From: Trichobilharzia szidati
Lineage: Eukaryota > Platyhelminthes > Trematoda > Strigeidida > Schistosomatidae
Reading direction: 5' to 3'
Assembly: GCA_944472155.2 (NCBI GenBank)
Contig: OX235274.1
Coordinates: 34,594,052 to 34,658,051 of the forward strand
DNA: 64,000 nt
Shown: piece by piece, positions 33,609 through 45,400 of the stretch
Numbering within the stretch: the first letter of the stretch is position 1
Layout of the letters: every line of letters starts with the position of its first letter
Position numbers and translations under genes: made by a program
Notes under the pieces: model-generated
Databases searched by the model: none
What the model was told of the DNA's origin: nothing
Seen by the model: only the letters and a program-made list of their open reading frames with translations

Positions 33609-35645
33609 TACTTCACCGGAAGAGAAACTGGTGGCTACTCTCCAAATAAACCTGGTAATAGTACAAGGGAAGCTACAGAGACTCCAGACTGTGATGACAT
33701 CTGAAACATCGCGCCCTCAAGTGACTTGTTCCAACACTCGATGGATTCAGGGAAACTGCCAGGAGAGTGGAAAAGAGCCATCTATTACCCTATTTCCAAC
33801 GTTGGGGACAGGCAAACTGACAATAGCAATAGACCAGTGGCACTAATCTCAGTGGTATCAAAAGTACTGGAAAGTATAATTAATGATTACATTAGAGAAC
33901 ACATCAAAAGGACTAATAAACTCCATGAAGCACAACATTGCTTCAGGAAATGTAGATCTTGTGTAACAAACCCACTATCAGCTTGGGACGATCATGGTAG
34001 GATATGAATATTCCAATCCACATGGTCTTCGTAGACCTTGAGAAGGCATTCGGCACAGTTCACCAAAATAAGTCAGGCAGGCATAGGTGATCCGCTTCTG
34101 TCATGGTTGAAGGACTACATAGGTGCAAGGAAATTCTGCACTAAGGTCAGTCGAGTCCAATCACCCTGGCACAGCTCGTCATTAGGAGTGTCGCAGGGCT
34201 CTGTCCTGATGCCACTGATGTTTTTTATTTTTATCAATGATCTACCATGCCTTCTAAGTGCCCTACTCTTCTTTACACTGACGATTTGGAGAGCAATATA
34301 GTGCTCGGAAGACGCAAATGGGCAACAGGCAGACCTAAAACTTCTGAAAGACTCGGCGGTGGTCAGTAGCATTACTTTTAACCTGAAAAATTGTAAGTGA
34401 GTAAAATTACGCAGCTGTAGACTGTGGAATGCAAGTTACACCCTGTGCAACGAAAGACTGTTCTGCACAACGTCGGAGAGCGACATAAGTCGAGTTCTAA
34501 AGGAAAAATGGACACAAACGTGAAATTCACGATGGATTTAGCGGGGGCATATGTGGTCATACACTTTACACATAGACAGCTAAGTGCACTCACTTCCGAG
34601 CTATTTCTAAGATTGTACAAAACATACGTCAGACCACACCTTGAATTGCATAATATCACTGCAATCCCACTGCTTAGAACAGACGCGGACCTTTTGGGAA
34701 GAGTGCAATGGCGAGTGACAAAGGGATCCATGGGTCTCCGAAACAAACCGTATGATCAATGCTTAAAGAAACTAGGCTTATTCGCATTTAGCTACTGTCG
34801 GCTTAGGGGGCGAGCAATTGATTACCGCCTATAAGATAACAAATAACCAGGATCACCCAAAAAGTTGTTCTGTCATTGAGTAGGTATAGGCTTCCTCGTG
34901 GAAATCCCAGAAGGACACCTCACCAGAGGATAAAAACCTGGTTGTGCCCCCCACTTCTTTTCACAGCGGATTTGCCATCCCTGGATTTCTTTATCGGCAG
35001 ATGTAGCTATGTCGCCATCTGTGGGCAGGTTTAAGCGAAGGTTGGACAATCATGCAGCGACACAAGGACTGCGTCCATAACGGCCTATCCCCTTAAAATC
35101 CCATACACCATTAATGGGTAGACATCTAAATTCATCGTTTTACTTCTTTACATTCTCTCCTGTTTTACTCTCATGACTACTCCAACTACTACACTTACAT
35201 TTATTATTGTTATTGATATTACATAGATATACTTATATATGTATATATATATGTCGACTTCAAATTTCATTAGCTGTCTGTTTTTACATTTTCTTTATTT
35301 CGTTTTCTGTCTTTTATTCTGAATAACCTACACTAATTGTATCTGTTATTATGATTATCTCTTTTGTTTTAACGATGACACTGGAGGACTAACTGGTGAA
35401 AGGATCAACTCCATTCACAGCAGCAACAAAGTCTTAACACACCGCATACTACTAACAACACATAATTAATCCCAGTACCACTCGTTTTTTACTCAACAAA
35501 AGCTACGACAGTCGAGTGGCGGGACGAACTAAGCAGAAGTTTACTGAAGACCAGGAACCTTCACCTCACAATCAAGAAGCGAGCACAACGAAATCAAATT
35601 GGTTTACACTAGCTCGTAAAAACGATATTAGATATCGGATATTGA
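33609..35645 (+). pseudogene. Older CR1-A copy, 3' part
   Basis: Continues the ORF2 homology where the 25180-28151 copy stops. It gives YIREHIKRTNKLHEAQHCFR, SLGVSQGSVLMPLMFFIFIN, KTYVRPHLELHNITAIPLLR and the 3' UTR with terminal repeats at 35623-35645. The YADD box is lost: 34270 reads a shifted LTIWRAI. It has several frameshifts and is clearly older than the element inserted in it. Confidence 0.85.
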
Positions 35646-36177
35646 TGTAAGTATAAAAACTGGGTACTGTGGCAGAGCTTTATCATATCGTTCTCTGAGA
35701 ATTCAAAAAAGGCTGACCATGTCTAGAAATCTGCGCTGAAGACAATGTCTAAAACGAAAATGAGTTTCTCCAATAAACCATCGAGCTGAGTGAACACAAC
35801 TACACCAATGTTTTTAAATTCACCATGTAGTATGCTTTTAGGATCAAGTAATTGGTTTAGACTTTCACAATAAGAGTACGTTACGGAAACTGTCATGTTG
35901 TAGCTAGATCTATAGATTTTAAAAGTGCATAACATGAGCACGCACAATTAAAAAACCCCAAAACTTGAAATCAGAAAATAAATCTGGTTTATTGCATAGC
36001 ATTTGAGTTTTAGAATTCTGTATATGAAAACATACATGTTTAATATGTTTTTATACGTCAATAATTACAATATTATTGAAAGTATATTTAGTTAAATGCA
36101 AACACATTCTGTGGAGTAAACTTATAAACACCAGTGCTCCTTTCCATAGATATTTCTTACTGATGTTTTAATCACAC
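35646..36177. other. 3' flank of gene 2
   Basis: AT-rich, with no ORF recognised. It probably holds the gene 2 3' UTR on the minus strand. Confidence 0.4.
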
Positions 36178-36406
36178 TTATTTCCCTTTCTTTCCTTTAC
36201 CCTTTTTCTTCTTTGGACCAGGTGCTAATCTATGCACCATATCAAATGTATCCTGATTAATACGATAATCAACACGTACACCGATTTGTGGTAGTTTAGC
36301 ATCTTTTCGATACAGTATACCTTCTAAAATTTGTCTAGCTGCAAGATCACCAATATCATTACCGAATAAATCAATTTCTTGCAGATCTTTACTGTGTGAA
36401 ATAATA
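36178..36406 (-). CDS. Gene 2, terminal exon (LRR and basic tail)
   Basis: The acceptor TTTTCAG precedes 36406. It encodes IISHSKDLQEIDLFGNDIGD, LAARQILEGILYRKDA, a short C-terminal cap, and the basic tail PGPKKKKGKGKKGK, then TAA at 36180-36178. Confidence 0.8.
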
Positions 36407-39400
36407 CTGAAAAGGAGTGTAGAAAAAAAAAGAAATGAAAATTTAAACTTAATTCACTATTGTTTTTTATCATTTACATTCAGATGGTTCGTTGTACTCC
36501 TTTCCATTTATAAGAGATCAAGTCAGAGGCTTTATTTTATTAATACAGTGATAAAATATGGCCTGACTAAAACATGAATTGCAAATTTCCTCTTAACTCA
36601 GCAGTTCAGGAGTAGAATGCTAAGCACATTGTTACGGGGTTCTTTTCTAGGTCGATACACTCCTAAAGAACCTTGATTGGCCAGTAGTAAGCCTAGAAAA
36701 GAGGGAAGATTAGGCATGAGGCTATCAATCACACCTCGTAAAAGTGCCACCTCAAAGCCTAAAGCTTGAGGTTATTCGGAATGAATAAGAGTAGAAAAAG
36801 CAGTAAAAAACTAAAAAATACCACTAAAGCTGTATCGTTTACACGTATACAGAATCTTCTTAAGGCAGACGAATCACAGATATTGAGAAATAGAACTGAG
36901 TCTTTGATATTGAACATGACAAAATCGTTTATTTCGGTTGTGATGAAAATGCAGTACACCTTCCACAGCACAAAAATAAAACCAGAGCTAAAATTAATAG
37001 ATTCAAAAGAATGGTTACTGAGAAAAGAATATCTTTTTCGATAGCCCACTCTTCATCAGGTTCTACAGTTATATATACATTATTGTGAATGAATTAGTGT
37101 TATGAACAACATTAATGTTTAGACAACATCGAATCAATAATAATAATATCAATGCATTACAGTTCAGTAGCATCAACATAAAAATACACATTGAATATCA
37201 GAGAGGAATTAGGAAAAATGATGATACAAATTCATGAATTTATAGTCTCCACTGAACGCTGACCAGGGCATTGGCAGTGGCTGGACTTGCTTCTTTTGCA
37301 CACAAAGCACTGGTTGTTTCACGCGAATTGCGATAGCCTCAGCTGTTTGAAGTATGTGGTACGTGGATACTCTTGGCAATTTATTTGGTACCCAGTAGAT
37401 GATAGAGAAGGATTCTTCAATGCTGGCTTTTTGGCCGGTTTGGATTAGATAGTCTAATATCGAACTGTTGATGGTTTTTACTACATCTTTACTTAGCCAT
37501 ACTGGGAGTTGTTATCGAGCAGGAAAAATCAAGTTCCTGGAGCAACGGCCGATTCGATGTTATTTAAACAACATTAATGTTGTTAATAACAATAATTCAT
37601 TCATTCACTATAATGTATATATAACTGTAGAAGCTGATGATGAAGGCGTTATCGAGAAGAGTATTCTTTGTTCAGTAACCATTCTTGTGAAAATTTCAAT
37701 AAGCATTTTTAATCAGTTATTAGATTGAAATGAATTAACAAGCTCACTATTAACTAGACAGAAGTCTGTGGTAACTGTAGGTGTTTTAAATTTTGTTTTA
37801 CAGGGCGCGCATCCTATCGAACTGAATTGCTGTTTTGTACCCTTTCCTTGTGCTGTTAATACGCACATACTCAGAGTTCGTAGTTCAGCCTTACTAGCCA
37901 GGTAATCTCAAAAATCTTTTACTTAAATAAACTTAATTTGCGATTGTATTTAAATATAATGCTCATCAGAGCACATTCCTAAATAGCTGAGTACCTTTTT
38001 GTGTTTTTGTTTTTGTCAGTATTCACAAGTCAGATTGTTTACTGACTGACTGCGTAATTAGGCATATTAAGTTCATTAAGGTATATTTTAGCATATCATT
38101 GGCACAACAGGCGTCTTACAAACACAATGGTTGGGAAAACACTCCGAGTGTTAGTTTAAGTTCTTCCTCCTAGTATTGAAAAGGTGACTTTTTAGAATTA
38201 AGAAGTCATTTTCTATAACTACTTCTACTTGAGTGGTTTATGCAGAGATCCCCTACTTTATCTTTCATGCCACACCAGCTATACAGCTTTAGAAAAGCGG
38301 ACTCAGCTTTTCATTCTTGATGATAACCACCCTTTCTTTTAACATAAAATATATAAAGTAAACTAGACAGGGTGAGTTTTTCTGAGAAAGTGTTAATCAT
38401 CGCCTCATTGTCAATTTTGTAGAGTAGGGAACTACAAAGTAATAAAAATCACAAAATGGTGAACAATTTTAACAACTTGATCATTGCGAATCTCTCACCT
38501 TTTTAGCAGTTGCATACATCTAACTGGAGCAAAATTCCCACCTCGACCATTATGATCAATTTTATTCCCGGATAATTTAAGCACAGAAATTTGTGGACCA
38601 GCTGGAGGAACTGAATATCTGCCTTTACCTTTTTTCATACGTCTGCCCACTTAAAAAGAAAAAAGAAGAGATGATGATGATTATGACCAGTATTATAACT
38701 TGATTCAAACATCTCATTTTTAACTGAATTGCTCAAAATAAGTAGTGTTATAATAACTTTTTAAAAAATGATGAACAACATATTGTTCACTTTCCAAGGA
38801 TTTGATTAGTCCCAATTTCGAAAAGGAATTGACTTCAGTTAGAGAACCACGGAAAATAGCCAGGAAGTACTGCGCAGTTGTTTCGTCGTTGTTTGGGACT
38901 CCGCAGCAGTACACACCTATGACCTTGCCTGGGATCAATCAATCTTGAAATCAGTCGAATCCTCCCAGATCACCAAAAAAAAATTAACCTTGAGCTCACT
39001 AGTGACTCAGCACAGGGTAAAGCTGCCTAAAATTCTAGTGGGAAGCCGTGACCACTGGGATTTACCAAGGTGGGTACGAGGACGGTTACTCACTGATAAT
39101 ACTGTCTGGTGGTCACGGGCTATTAGATTCTACCTCATTGGTCGAATGGTACACTAGTTCGCCTCGTAACTCAATGATCCTGTGTTGGATCCCTGATGAA
39201 GTCAGAGGTGCGTGCTGATGACCAGTCTCAAACAAGGACGAAACAACTGTCCAGTACTTCCTGGTTTACAATTGTTGTCTAACTGAATCTAGCTCGTGAT
39301 CAGAATTATAATCCATGTATTCTTTACCAACGGTATCATATTCAGAAATAAGTGTGGTGGTTTGATATAAACGCTTTACTTTTCTTTATACTCTTGGCAT

Positions 39401-42400
39401 TTCACTATGATGCATTTTCATTCCTTTCGGCTGCTTGTTTACTCTCTTTATCTCGCTTTCAATGAGACTGTCAACGTTACAGTCTTTCTTCCGTTACATT
39501 TTCCTATCAGTAGAATAATAGGATATATGATTGGTTGAGCAAGCATTTAATTCCTACGGGGTGTTTAATTTTTCGTTTTTATTTCTCTCAACAGGATTAC
39601 ACGACATATGCATCCGGATGTCAATCATACATTCCGTTAATGCTAATGTAACAAAGTAATGAGGTGAATACTAAACATTACTGACTACAATCAACACCCT
39701 CTTATTTCATGTTGAATATATGCCAGCCTGTATCTCTTTAACATCACTTCCTTAATTACTGAATTTTGCATCAATTCACCTACGAATAGATATTGAAATT
39801 ACTATTTCATAAGGGTAAAACATTTTAAAATGTAGAATAAAATTTTTGTGATAGGTTGTTTACAAAAAATACTATAATTTCAGCCTAGTCTTCATTGGGT
39901 ACCAAGTAAAATAACATTATTTAACAACGCCTTTCGTCATACTTTAGACTAAATGATGCCTCCGGCTTAATCCCAGTATACGAAAGCCTAACTTATCATA
40001 CATAATAGAACCCGAAAAAGAGTTCAGTCTGCACCAAATGAAGGACTAGGCGTATAACATTAGTTATTACCTAGTGTCCAATCAAAGTATCCATTACAGT
40101 CCTAAAGGAGGTCAGTTGCAAGTCCGAATAGCTTAGTGGTAACGTCTCAGACTTTGCAGGACTGATTGGCCAGAGTTCAAATGTCATAAAGTACAGGAGT
40201 TCCTTACAGACTCTAGGTATGCCCTGCTGATGGGTACCAAGAATTCCTAACGACCGTCTTCAATTGCCTAACAACAGAGTCATGGGTTTTGGTTCTTAGT
40301 TTTTTGTGTATCATATGAATGAGAGCACAAGACATTTCAGTGCATTTAAATAGTTTGATTAAGATATGTAAATGTTGTTTCAGCATTATATTTAATTAAT
40401 TAAAGTGTATCTGTGGTGAGAGCTGTCTACTAGCCAAATTGGTAGACAGTAATTTACGTCAATATTTACGTTCCCAAGATTTGTCGTGAGAAACAACCAA
40501 TCGGAAGACTGTGTTTGTTTGTTTACATATCCATAGTAATGTACATGAAAACATATATAAATATGCGTTGATTTCCTTAATAAATGATCTGTTGCCTGGC
40601 CCTTGTCTTCTGTTGTTACATATCTACAAATTTCTGCGATAAAGTAAAAACAGTATCATTTTTTATAAAGTTTCTACGTGTCAGGCTGGTTTTTGTGATA
40701 ATTTTCTGGTTTACAGAAAATTTTCCTGTCTCATGTATACTAAGTAATCAGCACGTTTTATGAATCATAAATGCTAAGCGTGTTTAATTCTGATGAAAAC
40801 CAGAGAACTACAGAAAATAATGAAATCTGTGGGAAGAATTCATTGAAGTCTTATTTGTTTTTCCTGTTGACTGACTGTTTTGAGCTTCTGTGAGCTCCTG
40901 GTGGATGGTGACTAGCAATGGAATTCAGAATGCGCCCAGATAGTCTAGTGGATAACTTTCTGACGTTTGAAACGATGGCTACTAGGTTTGAGCCTCATTG
41001 GGAATACTATCATCGACTGGGAATGCAGGTACATCCAACCGATAAGTCTTAAAAAGCACTAAATGCGCATCTTGGACCCCAATCTTCGTCACCATCCATC
41101 AAGTAGTATATAAGGAGTCAGAAGTTAAAAATCTTTTTCCGGCACTCTGAATAAATGTCACAGTTATTTAGTTAGGCGTATTACACAGCTTATCACAGCT
41201 ACGAGTGATGACCTACATTTAAATGGCTAGTCAGTGACGTTATAATTCTGTTTTCTCAACCAAGAAAGTAATGGCACAGATAAGAAGATTATTGCTGAAA
41301 TCTCATCCACTAATAAGTGCCCTACGTAATAAACTAAGCTGACTTCCTATACTTTCATAGAACTACTAAATTCATCTAGTGCCAACAATGAAATCACTTC
41401 GTTTATGACCTCAATCAGATTTCAGTTTAACTTCCTGTGTTACTGCTTTCTCATTGCATGTATCAATACCCAGTGAGTCAGTCAACCAACGAGACAATTA
41501 GTTTCCTCTTGTAACATATCATAAACAAAGTATTATAAAAGCATACTCAGTGGTATCTTTGTGCAAAAGTGTAACAGCACAAAAAGTAAACAAGAATGGT
41601 AACAATAACTGGAACAAATAGAACAACAGAAACAAGAACAAAGCTTATTCATGACACACAGACTACTGATATGTTTGACAAACTATCACAGTGGGATAGA
41701 TTTGACCGCACTTTGATGAACCAAATACCCCTCAAGTATTTTAATAAGCTCTTATTACAGTGTTACATTTTTCCATGTTAGTTTGTCTATTAGATGTATC
41801 ACACAGTGAAACAGTATTAGTATTTTTTTTCCAGATATCTGCCTGGACAGGTGTTGAATCATTCCTATTACACATGTTTGCAGTTGATTCGATAAACAAA
41901 CAAATACATGTAATAGGAATGATTCAACACCTGTCCCAGATATCTGGAAAATTCTACTACCCCTTTGACAAATAGGAGAAAACAAAAACTATAAAACTCA
42001 AGTTTCAAAGTCGTGTGACTACAGTTGATATGATTATGAACAATAAATTTTGTTCGAAACGTCGTCCAGTGAATAATACTGTTTCACTGTGTGATACATC
42101 TAATAAATAAACAAATATGGAATTACTTACTACCACAGCGCCCAAGTTTTACACATATAGTGTTACATTTTTCTTAGAATTTCTTCGATAATTAACACAA
42201 ATAATTGTGGTTCGTATTCATCATTCTTAGGCAATACGAAAAGAGGCAACTCACTGCTAGAAAGGACTAGCGACAAGAAACTCTGAGAACAAACCAACTA
42301 AAGCCAACCTGTTATCGAATAAATATACCGAAAGAAGTAGAGAAGAATCAGAAATACTCTGACGAAACCATTGAGTGATACCACGCACGTGGCAACCCTT

Positions 42401-45400
42401 CGAGTGGAACCCAAATAGGATTCTACGAGTCGAGCGTCCAACGCTTACATGAAGGAGATCGTTTGACAGAAGAGCTGAACAGAACTGTAGAGGACAGAGG
42501 GGAGTGGAAATGTGCTCCTGAAGCCCCATGTTCTATTCGAGAACTAAGGGAATGATAATAATACGATGATACAAGATTACTTAAGCCTTTACGTTTCTGA
42601 TGTCTTTACTTGTCTTGGTTTTTATCACCAAAACTGTAAGCATTACTTACACAAATCATTTACAGTCTCAAAATGTAGTGTGGAAGATTTAAAGGTTTTA
42701 CGTGGATAAGAAGTACAGACACTGTCTGCTAAAGTTAGTGGGCCACTTTATCAATGTTGACCTCAGATTGAAGTAGCCATTCTATTAACTGTGATGTGCT
42801 TTAATTTAATTTTTAAAAATTTTTGACTATAGCTTGATTTTACACCGTACTTTTGGTACAAGTATGGAATTTTCAACATGTGATATCGGTAGCCCAAATT
42901 TAGCACGTCGACCATTGATATCAGGTTTGCGTCGGCAGGGTATCGAACCCTGGACCATATGCAAAGTCGGCAAGAGTCCTAACCTCTGTGTCACCGACGC
43001 GCCGACGCCTGTGACTATAATCAAGAGAGAAACTGTAATTCACTACGGTTGAAAATATCCTGACTCGGTGACATGATCAATAGGATGTGATCAAAACTAA
43101 GAACTAAACACTATAGCAACGGTGTTTAATCAATACAAAATAATAGCACATTTAAAATCAATGGGAATTTGTGCTGCTGAGATTAAATACGGCCCGTTTT
43201 GTATTTGATATGATTTCTACCGAACATTAGGCGCAATAGTTCAAGCGCTGCTATTCAGTTAACAAGTAGTCTGACTTATTGAAAATCAATAATAAATCAG
43301 AACAAAAACAAACAAATTAGGAAACAAATTATAACTGAAAACACATCAAAACCTGAAAAAAAATGAAAAGGGAAGTGAGTTATATTATCACTTGAAATGA
43401 GAGTGAAATTGTATTCACATAATGAGCAAAAATTACTTCTTACCTCAATAATGATATTCTTACACTAATTGATTATTTATGGTGCTGGCATAATAGGGTA
43501 AGTAATGTTGACGTTAGGCGTAGAGTGTTGGGAAAAGAGGGAAAATCAATCGAAGAGGCTATAAAGTTACATAGATTGAGATGGCTAGGTCACGTGCTGC
43601 GCATGCCTAACCATCGCCTCCCCCGACGGACGGGCATTACTAGCTGATATAGGTGCAGGTTGGAAAAGAGTAAGTGGTGGCCAAACAAAAACATGGCCTC
43701 ATCAATCCATGAAATCCTTGACAGTTAAACTGAGTCAGGTAGGGAGATGCAGACTTCCGAGTTGGGGCCCTCGGGACTCTAAGAATCAATGGCTGGAGAA
43801 AATAGGTGACATGGCTCAAAATCGTTGTCAATGGCTTACGCAGATGTATTCAGTCTCTGTAATCTTTCATATTTCTTTCTACCACTACTCATTCTGTTTC
43901 ACTCTTATACTTGTCAAAACTCTATTGATCCTCTTCACTCATCTTCTTGTCTACCTTTGTGTGCTATTTGGAAGGTGGCAACTCGAAGTGCTGCACTTCG
44001 GTGCCAAGTTCTATGTTGAATCCAACCAGCCAGCCAGGTGCTGGCTGATCACAGTAACAGCCACCAGAAAAAGGTTTCCATAGTTATTGTAATCAGTTTT
44101 ATCTTTCTCATCCCTTTGAATCCCTAGTGGAAGGCAGGACCCCGAGCTTTCAAGTTCTAGTACCCATGGTGTTGTTATTCTATGGAGTAGCCTTACGCCC
44201 AACCTTTCCGCTCCTCCCGACTGACTTCCAACTTGTCAGCTAGGCAGGGATTTCAACCCATACCAAAAGCGTAGTCAGAAAGCGTTCTACGATTGAATCA
44301 GGAACTCATCACTGTAATCCGTGATGTTATATATTCATGAATGCACAGTCTGGTTGATGACTTCCTCGAGAAGAAACAATTTTCTTTGCTGCAACCATCT
44401 TTTTGATTATGGTGTATGATACAATGAGTGCTATATGAATAATTACTGCGTTTTAAACATAAAGTGAGAGGTCTTCAGTCTTAGAGTAAATCATAGACTG
44501 ATACGTCTTTGGTTTGTTCGAAAAAAGAGAGATGGTACTCATGAATTAAACAAGTCAGGTGTTCTTTTCTAATGTCCAGTGACATTTGTGATCGTACTTA
44601 TTATATTTCAGTGCACTGACAACCCTGAATAGGTCGCATTTTTAGAACTAATGCTTAGGATAACAGTTTTTGATCTCTAAATTTAGCTGTCAGTATATAG
44701 GCATTTATGTGCTTGATCAGCTATGATTTCTATCAGTTATCTTAAGGTCACTATCTCATTCACCAGGAGTCTACAGTTTCATACATTTATTCCCCTTAAT
44801 GAATTTGAACAAAGCAAGAGCTACAGTTATTGCAGAATAAATTGGTACCATCTTTTATTTCGTTGCCTTCTCGTCAGCTGCTTACAGGCCAAAGACATTA
44901 TTAAATGTATCTACAGAATCAATTTTAATATACTTGCACAGAGTTCATTTTTAAACAAAAATCAATCGATCAATATATGCATACAGTAATTATATATACA
45001 TATATATATATATATAGCTCGTTCCCAGAGATCCCTGTTTCTGATGTTTCCTGGCCATCTGATCTTGAGTAGTATTGAGCGAAGATGATGTTGATGAGGG
45101 CGTGTTCTGTACATAAACTTAATGAATTATTTTTTCACTCTGTACGCAGCTGATGGGAAGCTGACGAAATAAGTGATGGTACACAAACCGTCTGTTTTCT
45201 TTATTCGTATTCGTAAAGGGGAATAAGTGTATGAAGTTTCTGAATGATATATGGTGTAGGCATGCATCAACAATGCTCAATGTATATGAAATCACCACTT
45301 CCACGAGTAAATCAGTTATAAAGCCTAAAGTTTAGGATTCCAGGATAAACAATAGCGGCAAATGAAGCCGAAGTTAGCAATCCGCTGACTGTTACTTTTA

